A stretch of 64,000 nt of DNA from Theristus sp. LFF4_11. Taxonomy: Eukaryota; Nematoda; Chromadorea; Monhysterida; Xyalidae. Of this stretch, positions 1 through 11,400 are shown piece by piece. Within the stretch, counting starts at the first letter, position 1; each line of letters begins with the position of its first letter. Under the pieces are notes generated by a model, which saw only the letters and a list, made by a program, of their open reading frames with translations, was not told the DNA's origin and ran no database searches. The stretch covers positions 1 to 64,000 of the forward strand of contig JASANC010000926.1 of assembly GCA_030248135.1 (NCBI GenBank), read 5' to 3'. Position numbers and translations under genes: made by a program.

Positions 1-102
1 AAAGCAAAAAACCAAAAAGACAAAAAAAGACAAGCAAAAAACAAAAAAAAACACAGTAAGACGTGAATAAAAAAAGAAAAGAGGCAAAACGGCAAATGTA
101 CT
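1..102. other. A-rich low-complexity sequence
   Basis: The first 100 bases are dominated by runs of A broken by single C or G. No open frame, splice pattern or repeat unit could be made out. The stretch ends where the GC-rich 15-bp minisatellite begins. Confidence 0.5.
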
Positions 103-350
103 TTTGCGGCCTGGACGATTGCGGCCGAAGCGTAGCGGCCTGAAGGATTGCGGCCTGGACGATTGCGGCCGAAGCATAGCGGCCTGGACGATAGCGGCCT
201 GGACGACTGCGGCCTGGGACGATTGCGGCCTGTGACGATTGCGGCCCGGGACGATTGCGGCCCGGGACGATTGCGGCCTGTGACGATTGCGGCCCGGGAC
301 GATTGCGGCCTGGGACGACAGCGGCCCACAAAGTTTTCATGCTTTGTCAC
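103..350. repeat. Left arm of inverted minisatellite (fold-back element)
   Basis: About fifteen imperfect copies of a 15-16 bp unit, GCGGCCTGGGACGATT or close variants, run head to tail. The outer units carry the variants GCGGCCGAAGC and GCGGCCTGAAGGATT, and the inner units the variants CCCGGGACGATT and CCTGTGACGATT. The array ends in GCGGCCCACAAAGTTTTC. The reverse complement of the same array, with the same outer-to-inner order of variants and the same inner flank, lies at about 1632-1855, so the two arms could pair as a long hairpin. Open frames across the array are an artefact of the repeat. Confidence 0.85.
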
Positions 351-629
351 CTTTCCAGGTCAATTTCTATCAATCTAGAAAATTTGCTCCAGCCATCTAT
401 ATCACCCCCCCAACACCCCTGCTCTGGAACAACAATGGTTTAAGCCATCGTCGTCGTCGTGTCTGCTGCGTTTGCGTCGAATCGATCGTTGATATTTGCG
501 CCGCTGTTAGCAATAAAATAAATTGAATGGAATGGAAATTGAATTGAAATGAATTGTTGTAGTTTGTTGTCCGAATCCCTATGTTTGAAAATCTGGAGGT
601 TTGATTTGAAACAAATGCTGGGGTGGGGT

Positions 630-1289
630 TAAGGTTGTTAAACAAAAATCGAAATTTTTTATGTGATTAAAAAAATGCCGATTAAAAAAATCGAAAATTT
701 TTTCTCTAATATGCTCTGAAAACCTCAATTTTGGCACAATTTTTTCGAAAGTGCAACAAAAGTTTTCTTTGATATTACCTCGTAAAACCGTCAGTAGTCA
801 ACTTTGGACCGTTTTACCAACTGATTTTAGGCTTCGACAACTTCGGCGATGAAGTTTTTGAGCGTTCCACAGCTTGGCTTACCATTTCCGATGCAGATAA
901 GGTGACAATTCGCCTTGCAATTTGAATTCTGAGCGTCCGAGCTGCTCCGTTTGCAAGCGCCACGTTGTCTTGTTGCTGTTTCGTGTCCTGTCGTTGCGCC
1001 ATCATCAGAATTCATCGAATTTCAACCCGGTATGTGTGTTTTCACTTGAGCTGGGGACAATTAGTGACGTTTTGGGGGTCAAAACACACGAAGAGGCATG
1101 GTAACGGTTTGGAAAAGGGGTAAATGAGGTCACCCAAACAAAATCTGGAAAGTTTTCGGGAGTCATTCAGGGGGCGCTTGCACATCAAATGTGGTTCTTC
1201 GAACTCCCTGGTTGATTCAGCACAACTTTAATTTCTGAATTTTTTTTCAATTAAAAAAATGACGATTTTTGTTTTTTTCAACAACCCTA
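630..1289. mobile_element. hAT-type MITE (660 bp)
   Basis: The ends are inverted repeats: TAAGGTTGTTAAACAAAAAT at the left, and the complement of TAGGGTTGTTG followed by A-rich sequence at the right. An exact 8-bp direct duplication, GGTGGGGT, flanks it at 622-629 and 1290-1297, which is the hallmark of hAT insertion. No transposase frame is present, so it is non-autonomous. Its interior, about 703-747, shares a near-identical 45-bp stretch with the short element at 52803-53013, so both belong to one family. Confidence 0.8.
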
Positions 1290-1631
1290 GGTGGGGTCTC
1301 TGCCTGAGGACTCGAGACAAAAGAAGATTTTCAGACATCTAGATATTTTCATAAGAAATTACAGTTTTAATTTTTAATGGGAATTTTTTGTTGGTTTAAT
1401 TTTAAATAATTAATTGGTAGTTTAAAACTTTAATAACAAATTAAACAAAAAAGGCTCAGAAGAAATATGTCTCTGCTCGGCGACAAGGAAAGTTGAGCAT
1501 GGAAGATTTCGATTTGGGCTTCTAAGAAAAACATAATTACTAATCAATAAATAAAAAAAAAATTTTTAAAAAAAAGAATTGAAAACTCGTGTGCGAGAAT
1601 AACATAACCAGTTGCGTGCGACAAAGACAAT

Positions 1632-1855
1632 GACAACGCTTTAAAATTTCGTGGGCTGCAATCGTCCCGGGCCGCAATCGTCCTGGGCCGCAATCGTCCC
1701 GGGCCGCAATCGTCCTGGGCCGCAATCGTCCCAGGCCGCAATCGTCCCAGGCCGCAATCGTCCAGGCCGCAATCCTTCAGGCCGCAATCCTTCAGACCGC
1801 AATGCTTCGGCCGCAATGCTTCGGCCGCTATCTAATGGGCCACAATCGAACGCAC
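1632..1855. repeat. Right arm of inverted minisatellite (fold-back element)
   Basis: Some thirteen copies of the 15-bp unit GGGCCGCAATCGTCC, the reverse complement of the left arm at 103-350. Variant order mirrors the left arm: CCCGGG-type units inside, then CAGGCCGCAATCCTTC, then CTTCGGCCGC at the outer edge. The inner flank (ACAACGCTTTAAAATTTCGTGGGC) mirrors the inner flank of the left arm. Together the arms enclose about 1.3 kb that includes the hAT-type MITE. Confidence 0.85.
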
Positions 1856-2286
1856 GCCAGGCAAAACAACCAAAAAAAGAAAGCGTTGATTTTTGTCGAA
1901 CCAGAAATCATCAGAGCACTTCTGAAAACCGTACTTACTGTCACTAATTTTATTGGGAATATCAGATAACAGTGAGCGATCATTAACGACACGTTTGAAA
2001 CATTTTTTAACTAATTGATTCAACTATTCTGTTCATTTTTTCTCCATTGCACACACGATTGAGAATTACCTTGGCATTCTTAAAAAAGCCAACTCCTAGT
2101 TTGCGACTGATCTTGATGGAGAATACAAGGACTGATTTATTCGGCCATGCTGTACTGCTATGGTTCAGCTAACGAGAACACCAGATTCAAGCAACTACCG
2201 ACAACCAACTGCACCAATCTGCCTACATTCGTCTTCATATCTGGGGATATGAGCGGCTGTCATCGGTCACTGCTACGAAGGCACAC

Positions 2287-5200
2287 ATGGACGCCATCGC
2301 ATTGCAGATCTCGCTTTCGTGCGGCTGCGACAGTGCGCTGCCGTGGTACTGGGCGCTGCGACTCGCGACGCACGACGCGCCCGTTGAGCAGCTCGCCCCG
2401 ACGCAAGCGCAGACGCGCGCCAGTCTCGCCACGAAGGCGTTCTACTCGGCAGCGGAGCACGGTTTCGTCGAGGCGCTCTGTCTGCTCTGGAAACACGAGA
2501 TGCGACAGAAAACGGGCGGCACTGCGGACGGCAGTGGTGCTGTTTCGACGACCACGGCCATCCAAGAACACGGCCAGTTAGCACCTGGTACGTGTATTAT
2601 AGCTTATGTGTTTGAACGCCTTCGATCAAAGTGACGTCATGATCGGCTCTAAAACATAACTTATCCGCACTGTTTTCACGTCATTCTGTGTGGCTACTTT
2701 ACAAACAAGTAAAGAAAAGAATCAAACTAAAAATCTGGTGCCTGTGTGTGACAAACGGAGTTTCAAAAACGCATGACGTCATTTCACAATTCGTCCATGT
2801 TCGAATAAATTCTTCTTGTTTTCAAAAAATTTTCAAAATTTCTCGACTGTTAAGCCAACGCGCGTTTCCCTTGAACCCAGAACTCCACTGTTTGACAGGC
2901 AGAACGAAGACCACACCACAACTGATTGATAGATTAAAAACGAGTGTGTGTGTTTTCATGGTTTCAGTGACACAACCCCTCCCCTATTGTTCACCCTTGC
3001 CCCAGAGTCGACCGTCGTCCGTGGCGACACGTCGTTCCACTGCTGCCGCGCGTTCGAAATCGCCGTCGGGCACCGTGCCATCGAGTGCGTCTACGCGTTG
3101 TGGACGCTCGTCACGGATGCCGAATGCCGCCAGGGCATGCTGCAAGGTGGGTGCCAGTGCTGTGGACGTTGTTGAAATGGTGTGAATTGCTGTTGCGTTT
3201 GTGCACCATGTTTCTTCAAACCTGTCGCAGAATATGCAAAGAGCACAGAAAATATTGAATTAGCAATACAATGAACGGCGATGGCGTTTGGTTGGAATCG
3301 AAAAGCCCAGTTTTTGTTGGTTATCATTTCAACCAGATCCCGATTTTTTTGCGGCCTCGGTATTCTTCTGAAGAAAGATTATGGGATGGGTTTAGAGAAA
3401 CAAACTGAACCAAGACTACCAACTAGGGTTAGGGAAAAAAAATCCGGATTTTTTTTAAATTAAAAAAAAAATTTTTTTTTTATTTTTTTTACAAGTTAGG
3501 TTTGTTCGAAGCGTCTCGTCGAGCTGAGTTCATCTAGACTATTTTCAGAACGATCCGGAAAACTATAAGAGCGAAAATCGTGTTTTATTGAAATTATGTC
3601 CATTTCATAGAGGGAAAGTTGCATTTTCAACAGTAAAACAGGACAATTTTCGACGTGTACTTGAATATTGAACCGTTCTTAGTTGTTCCTCTTTAGAAAA
3701 TTACCAAAATTTGACTGTGTTCAAAAATTCCTGTTTGCTGTAGCTAAGTCGGCAACCCCTGTCGACCCGGTCGCCCCCCCCAAGACACTTACTTTCAGGT
3801 TCAACCAGCTATGCTATCTGCCACATGGCGAGAGCCCACTCTTCAAATCATCGTATCGAAAACACGTACCATGATTTCGCGATCACGTTGCGGGCAACTG
3901 ACAGACGCAAGTTTAACACGTTAGTTTAGCTCAGCACGCAAGTTTTAACATGTGGCCATGTTATCGGGTATCTGAAAAACGGTCGTGTGATGTGGTATTA
4001 ACCAACATCTCCGCTCCAATTGTTTAACAATATATCGCACAACTCCATTGTAGACCTATAACATACGCCAATCAACAAAATATCATGTTCAGCTCATGGC
4101 CTACCGACTGAAAAAACATGTTCTAAGTTGCAAGAAAACGATTTCTGAAACGATATTTCAATTCAGTTAAGTCATTTCAACGCTAAAAATTGACTCTAGA
4201 AGTCATCCAAATCGAAAAACATGGAGTACGTCGGTCAAAATGACCAAATAATGACATGTACCTAAGCACACAAAGAAGTTGGGAAGAAAATTTGGTTTGA
4301 ACTTTCAAAAAATTATGCCATAAATCGAATTTTCAGAGCAAAGTAGAAGAAAAATTTTTCAAATTTTTTTTTTAAGTTTGAAAAAAAAATCCAAATTTTT
4401 TTTCAACAGCACGACACAGCCAGTCATTTTTTTCATAGCTCACAACGTTTTTGTTTTCTGGCTCGCCATGTGAGTTGAGTTTTACCGCTGTGCAAAGTAT
4501 TTGTGACTATGACCATTGGTCACTGTTCTTGTGAGTCAACTCACCAGTGCACCTGTGTCAGGTGTTCTTTCGTTGTCTCAAACGTCCGTGCAGTATCTGC
4601 ACGTGCGTGCGAGTGCCGACAACCAAGCAGAACTGCTGGCGCAACTGCTGGCGCTCTGCTCACCGTGGCGACGATTGGAGTGCTTTCGAACGACCGCCTT
4701 TACGGAGGCCGTACAGAGGGGCACACGAAGGAGGGTGCTGTAGGTGACGGGTGGGGGGGGGTAGGGGGGGGGAAAACTGGGTTTTTTTCAATTTAATTTT
4801 TTAATTTTTTTACAATGCATGAAGTTCGCCGTTTGCGGTTTGCCAGGTCGGTGCCCCCTGGCTGTCTAACAGAAGGCACTGTCTTCAGACTAGTAATAGA
4901 GACTAGAGAAATAGAAAATTTCGTTTAGTAACAAAAAAGGTGCATTTGAAAAATCAGGTTCATTGCAGATACGCGCGTCAAATGAGAGTCGTTGACAAAC
5001 TGCTGCAAGCGGATGATTACGCCACGGTCAGGCACGCTTCGGCGCACAATCGATTGCAGGTAGTGATTGATGATTCAGAGTGTCCATTTGCAGCAGGCAG
5101 TGTTTGCCCATCGGATGTTTCGTTTTCACATTCATTGATTCTAAAGTTGACAATTTTTTAGCAAAATATCGAATTGCATTCACAAAAAATGTAATTCTCT

Positions 5201-5292
5201 TTCAGTTACTCGACCTGTTCCTGACCGAGTGCTCGTCGGCGATAAAACAGCAGATTCTGTGCATTATTGCTGAATCGGATTCGCTTTCTTAA
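2287..5292 (+). CDS. Ankyrin-like helical-repeat protein, five exons
   Basis: Exons 2287-2587, 3006-3146, 4562-4734, 4958-5059 and 5206-5292 join with matching phases (1, 1, 0, 0) into about 267 residues ending in TAA. The start is uncertain: the frame is open upstream to 2173, so an earlier exon is possible; 2287 is simply the first ATG. The protein has spaced motifs such as AFYSAAEHGFVEALCLLW, AFEIAVGHRAIECVYALW and AFTEAVQRG, which resemble degenerate ankyrin repeats (helix, turn, helix, with an Ala/Gly turn). No catalytic motif or signal peptide is seen. Exons are GC-rich against AT-rich introns, supporting coding. A second possible last exon lies at 5362-5505. The family assignment is inference; the exon chain is better supported than the function. 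Confidence 0.55.
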
Positions 5293-5361
5293 ATATATAT
5301 TTTTTAAATATATATAGTATTTATATATAATTTATGCAAACTATGCTGTGATGTTTGGCAG

Positions 5362-5505
5362 ATGGATATTTTAGATTACTTTAGTGTTGTTGAAGACCTG
5401 GCTGGCATGTACAATGAAGTATTTTATGAACAGCTCAAGTTTCTACCGATTCTCTACAACATGTCCTTCGATTTTACACGTGTGATTACTAATCAATGCA
5501 CGTGA
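5362..5505 (+). CDS. Candidate alternative last exon of the ankyrin-like gene
   Basis: After a GTTTGGCAG acceptor, an open frame of 47 codons starts MDILDYFSVVEDLAGMYNEV and ends in TGA. It is in phase 0, the same phase in which the exon ending at 5059 would splice. It could therefore replace the exon at 5206-5292, giving a longer C-terminus. Both start with a similar hydrophobic helix (LLDLFLTE versus ILDYFSVVED). It cannot follow the 5206-5292 exon, which ends in a stop. It could also be a relic. Confidence 0.4.
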   Translation: MDILDYFSVVEDLAGMYNEVFYEQLKFLPILYNMSFDFTRVITNQCT

Positions 5506-5939
5506 CTTTATAGCCAAACGTTTTTTGCTGCATACCGTATGCGATGAGAAAACGTCCAAAATTTAGAATTTTTGTCTGAAATGCAAGAATAATGCAAATC
5601 CATGATGCTTGGAATCCTTTGCGCTCACGAAACTGAGCGTCAACAATATTGACAGTGTTTTTTTGTTTTGTTTTTATCTTAGCATTGCCATCGACCAAAC
5701 CACAAAACCGCGCAGTTTATACAACTAAAGCAGTTCCACCATTTTACTTGTAAAAATTGTGCTAAATTCCGTTTGACTGATAGCATAAATTGGCACCGGG
5801 TAGCAATTATAAATCAGGCTATGCAGAAAAGGCGGTGCCACAAATACAAAACATCATTTAACATGGAAACGCATACACGAAAAACGAACAACAATTGTTA
5901 CAAACGCACACTTCTCAATCCATAACACCAATAAATAAC

Positions 5940-6471
5940 TTATGAATGACCCGGCCGCGGATTGAAGCCAGTGCCGAGTCTGCCACGTCCGTGCAGCAGA
6001 ATGCCGAGTTTGAAATAGTCGCATTGGCACGAGAACGCGCGGTGTCCTTTGGTGTAGTTGTCGACGCAGCCGCAGTTGTCCAGCTTCATGCACACCTTGT
6101 CGCAGCACTCGCGGCAGTTTCGGAACGTCTCCGCTGCAATACTACGGTGCACGTACAACACAAATGCAGTGTACCGTGCGACCACTCGAACTCCGTTAAA
6201 AACTCGCTGAGCTCGACTACAGACATTCAAAGTGCTGCAAGATGGTTGCGACAAAAAAATGCAGGCGCATCTAGAACATTAAAATGAAGAAGTTGACCTG
6301 TGATTAAGCACACTTTTTGAAGAACAATTTTCGATCACCACTAACAAGTCTGAAATCTGCATTATTTTCTCAAAATCTAGTGCAAGTTTCCAAAAATGGC
6401 ATACCAGAATAAATGCCGCACACTGTGGCGATGCACAGTGAACCAAGCAGCATCGATGCAAGCAGTCGCAT
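5940..6471 (-). CDS. Small secreted peptide with eight cysteines
   Basis: Two exons, 6471-6405 and 6133-5940, join in phase 1 (donor CTG|GTATG, acceptor TATTGCAG) into 86 residues. The first exon encodes a clear signal peptide (MRLLASMLLGSLCIATVCG). The mature part is C-x2-CC-x3-C-x5-C-x-C, then a gap of about 14 residues, then C-x-C, followed by a basic, Gly-rich tail with no cysteine. Length, signal peptide and even cysteine count fit a disulfide-rich secreted peptide. I do not recognise the cysteine sp pattern as a named family, so no function is offered. It runs opposite to both neighbours. Confidence 0.65.
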
Positions 6472-6479
6472 TTTGCTGG

Positions 6480-8425
6480 CTAGTTTTTACTAAAATTGTC
6501 TAAAAAAACACAAATGAATGCAAAAAAGTTGTGATCGCTAAAAAAATTGCCGTTTTCAGGAGGACTTCAAAAACGTACAACCTTTGTATGGGACAAAATA
6601 AAGATGTTTTCATCATTCATCACACCATTCAACTGTTCCTTTTGACTGAACTTCAACTGCAATAACTGTAAAAATCATCGATTTGCAAGAGCGGTTTCAA
6701 TTACAAAAAATTCCAGTTATTTACGGCCGCACAAGCAACTACACATAAGTAAAAAACTTCCAAGAAAAGTTCGGTACTGAAGGTCGCTCCCATGTGTTGT
6801 GTTGTGCAGATCGCAGAAGTTTCGCTTTTTATTAAATGATGAAACACTTTTAATTTCAATTTTCACGTCTTTTTTTCTTGGCGTGTGATTTTCATGATTG
6901 GCAGCACAAGCACACGTTTGAACACGCAGGTTGCAAACCTGTCTTTTGTTTCCCAGCAGTTTTGTCTCGTATATTGTGACATTTGTGTTTTGCCATTTTG
7001 ACACAGTTGTTCGAAACGAAACACGTTTTGTGAAGAAACAGACGTGCATATTTTGAACTGTCGGCACTCGGCAGACGTTGGCAATGATTGAGTTCTTGGG
7101 TCGGCTTTTTCTGTTTTCATGTCAAAGGTTGAAAAAAATGAAACAAACGATAATAAACAAACCGGATAAACATTCAAATTTCGGTTGGCCTGTCGTACTA
7201 AAACAAACCACTGATGTTGGCAGACGTTGCCTAAACTAGCCAAAACCAAAACCTAATCCTAAAGCCTAATTCAAAGCTGATTTTTTTGATTTCTGATCTG
7301 AGGTTGCTTGCAATGAGTCGTTGAAGGTTCCAAGATGTCAAACCTAATTGCGTAATTTGAAGCCAAGCCTTCTTGATAAGGCCTGAAAATGTGCACGTGC
7401 GCTAGTGGATCATGAGCATGAGCATGCCGATGCCGCGTGCGCGTGCGCTTTAGTAATGAAGCTTTAGGCAAATTTCTGGTCTGAAGACAGCTGAAACATT
7501 TGCGAGTTTGCGACCAACATGGAGAAAAAACTGCTCAGCATGGCGACGTTAGCAAAAATCGGTTATGAAAACACAACGGAGGCACATATTATACGAAAGA
7601 AATGGCGCTTTCCTATTTTAGCGTAAACAAAAATATTTCAGTGCAAGAAAAATATTTTGGCGTAACCTAAACCTGGATTGAGAATCTGGAGAATCGATCA
7701 TGACGCAAAGTTCCAAAAATTAATTTCGCCTCGCCGAAAAATTGAAGCAATTTCTTTCTTCAATGTGCATCCAATCAGAGATGGCCGCGACGCAGGCTGA
7801 TCTTGCAACGAACTGCATTCTTGCCCTAATTACGGTACACCTGTTTTATTAACGCCGTTTCACTCTCATCGTCAATAGCGCAGCGGTAGTGGGGTCGCTT
7901 TGCAGGCAAGGGGGCTTGCAAGGAGTATGGGCTCGGCACCACCCGAATATTGACATGCAAAATTTGTGCTAGATTTTTAATGCATTTAATTTTTTTTAAT
8001 TTAATCATACGCGCGCTGGTTCCGGAAACCCGAAGGTACCAAACCAAAACCAAAATTTCTTGTCAAAACTGTGTTTCTTCAATTCTGTGCATAGTTTGCT
8101 TGTTTTTCTGCATAGTGAACCATGTGTGTCAGTTGTTGCAAATCGGTCAAAAGGCGACGAATAAAATTTGAATGAAAATTGAAAAGCGAACTGACACAAC
8201 TCGAGTAAAAAAATCTTGATAAAAGCGCATGCGCATTTTTTTGAATGAAAATGTCACATTCACAAAGTCACCACGGCAACAACGCGAATTTTCATCGGTG
8301 CTGTTTGTTGCAGGTGAGTGGACGCGTGGACCGCAGTCGCACTCGCAAATCCCGTGCTCGTCTTGCGATTCTTCGATCTCGAAGTTCATCTTTGACAAAA
8401 CGGTTGTGAAAATAAAAGAAATCGA
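6480..8425. other. Intergenic spacer without a supported gene
   Basis: AT-rich sequence of nearly 2 kb between the secreted-peptide gene and rtcB. The longest frame, on the minus strand at 6863-7249, has no signal peptide, domain or phase-consistent partner exons. The last 200 bases before 8432 must hold the rtcB promoter and 5' leader, but no distinct element was recognised. Confidence 0.5.
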
Positions 8426-8431
8426 ACGATA

Positions 8432-11400
8432 ATGCCACGTACATTTGACGAGGAGCGCGCGTTCATCGAGCGAGTCAACAGCGTGCAATGGCGAATCAAG
8501 AAAGGATTCGTGCCGAATATGAACGTCAGTGAATGAAACACGGTAGAAAAATTGGAAACGCCAACCGTTTCGACTTTCGATGAACTCCTTGACATTTTAT
8601 CTTTTCTTTGGATTGAAATGTGACGATGCCGACATTGCCGAGCCGAAGCGTCGTGCAAGTTTTTACACGAAAAAGTTGCTCCATAAGTGACACAACACTT
8701 TGGGTTTGACTTTCGAAGTGAAATTTGGACTTTGCTCGTTTTGAAATTTGTGTCTCACGCTCACAATTCTCTTGTTCACAACTCCGCAGGTCGAGGGCGT
8801 GTTTTACGTAAACAAACAGCTCGAGCGTCTCATGTTCGATGAACTGCGCAACGCGTGTCGCCCGGGCGCCGTCGGCGGCTTCCTGCCAGCCGTGAAACAG
8901 ATCGGCAACGTCGCAGCGCTGCCCGGCATTGTTTCGGTGAGTTTTTGAACTTCGAAGTTCAGTTTTGATGGCCATGTTGTTTGAGTCTCAGTTTGGGCCT
9001 GCGGCCCAAAAAACATCGAATCTACCTCTCTACGACTTACCTTAAAAAATTCAGCCACCTACCTACCTGAAAAAGTTTGCTTTCGAAAGCATGAATTTAA
9101 TTGGTTGAGCTTTCCAGAAATCGATCGGTTTGCCCGACGTGCACTCTGGCTACGGTTTTGCCATCGGCAACGTTGCCGCTTTCGATGTGAACGATCCGAA
9201 ATCCGTTGTTTCGCCAGGTATCGTGGTGCTTTGCTGAAGTGGTTTGCGTGGCTTATTTTACAAGTATCAAGTTCGACGTTTCGCTAATTCACACAGTTCG
9301 ACTGTGGAACCAGAAAAGAAAACAGAAAACGACTCCAAAAAGCGGGCCGACATTGCAGGGGGTGTCGGTTTCGACATCAACTGTGGCGTGCGTCTGATTC
9401 GTACGAATCTGAGCGAGGCTGACGTGCAGCCGGTCAAGGAGCAGCTCGCGCAGTCCCTCTTCGATCACATCCCGGTCGGCGTCGGCTCCAAGGGCATCAT
9501 CCCGATGAATGCACGCGATTTTGAGGTTGCCTGAGGAGCTTTCTTGAGTTTTTTGGACAGCTTGTATTGCTTGTGGTGGCGGACTGGCGGTTTTATACAA
9601 ACTGGCTTGTTGGTTGGTTGCACGCACACACGAACCCGAATGGTTACTCGGTGGTGAACAGCAATGTTGCTGCACTGTTGAAAACGCACGCACGCACATG
9701 CACTGACGCGCGTGCTGCTTTGTTGTGTCGGTGCACGCGCACCATTTTTATGTTAATATTTTTTTGTATTCAATCAGATGCTGGTGTACAATGTATATGT
9801 ATTATTGACAAGTCAAACCCAACCCAATAATCACACATGAGTTCAGAATTCATCACGATCTTTCACTTCCTATTTTCTAGGAGTGCCTCGAAATGGGCAT
9901 GGATTGGACTTTGAGGGAAGGCTATTCCTGGGCGGAGGACAAGGAACACTGCGAGGAGTACGGTCGAATGCTGCAAGCGGACCCGTCGAAGGTGTCGCCG
10001 CGCGCCAAGAAGAGAGGCCTGCCTCAGTTGGGCACCCTCGGTGCGGGTAACCACTACGGCGAGGTGCAGGTGGTCGATGAAATTTTCAATGAGCACGCCG
10101 CTAGGAAAATGGGAGTCGATCGTGTTGGACAGGTTGGACTTGGACTGGATGGAGGAACGTTGATTGGCATTGGCACAGCGGTATCAGTTTTTCATTTTGG
10201 TTCTGCGACTGAACGCGAACCGAGAAACTGAGAAACCGATGAAACTATGAAACCATTGAAGAAACTGCACGGTATTCAACAGAAAAGAACAACTTCGCAG
10301 TCCTGATTGCTTGTGTCATCAACATGCGCCAGGCCAATCAGCTCGCCAACGTTTGTATTTTCACAGGTTTGCGTCATGGTTCATTGCGGCAGCAGAGGAC
10401 TCGGCCACCAAGTCGCCACCGGTTTGTATTATTTATTTTTTTTATTTTTTATTGGTCATTAAAAAAATTTTCGGACACTTTGATTTTCCTTGCACATTAG
10501 CAGAGCGTGCGAAGCTTTAAACAATGTGTATTTGATGTTTCAGATGCACTAGTAAGCATGGAGAAAGCAATGAAACGCGACAAAATCGATGTGAATGACC
10601 GGCAGCTCGCATGCGCACATCTGAATTCGAAAGAAGGTCACAGAATTAGCTGTGTTGTTTGTTTTGTTTCGTGTTTTAATTTATCGGTAAAATTGAGTTG
10701 AGTCGTTTTCTCTGCTGTGCTATTTAGATTTCAACTCATTCCCGTTCAACCAATCAGTGCATTGCACCGATTATTGCAGGTCAGGAATACTTGAACGGCA
10801 TGGCCGCGGCGGCCAACTTCGCCTGGGTGAATCGATCCTGCATGACATTCTGCGTTAGACAGGTGGCATTTTCACTTCAAAAAAAACGCTAAACTTTGTA
10901 TTCTAAAGTCACGTGCTCACGTAAATTCGAAAAGCTTCATGACTGGAAAGGAACAAACATTTCACCAAGCCAATCAGTATCCATTCAGAACACTGAACGC
11001 AGAAAAATTAGAAAATCCAAAACGTTCGCGGCACACAATCACAGTTTGCGTTGCTTTGCACAGTCGTTCGCGAAGATCTTCAACTGCACACCGGACGAGC
11101 TGGACATGCAGCTGATCTACGACGTGTCGCACAACATCGCCAAGATCGAGCAGCACGTCGTCGACGGCCACGAGCGCACGCTCTGCGTACACCGCAAGGG
11201 CGCCACCAGGGCATTTCCGCCGCATCACCCGCTGATCCCCGTCGATTACCAATGGACCGGCACGTTCTTGTTGCTGTTGTTGTAGTGCAGGGGGTGCTGT
11301 TCAAGTGTGCAAACTTGTGTGTAAAGCGTTGGCTGCATTTGCGTTGGGCTGACTGATTGCTGTGGCCAGCTCGATACAGCCAGTCAGCAGGCCAGATTGA

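Noticed and set aside
148..526. Open frames across the 15-bp minisatellite
   Set aside because: They follow the repeat period, change frame with each unit variant, and are mirrored on the opposite strand at 1540-1947.
2260..2584. Overlapping Arg/Ala-rich frames on the minus strand
   Set aside because: Shadows of the GC-rich plus-strand exon 2287-2587.
6863..7249. 128-codon minus-strand frame with six cysteines
   Set aside because: AT-rich, no signal peptide, no spacing pattern I could match, and no phase-linked exons; could not be supported.
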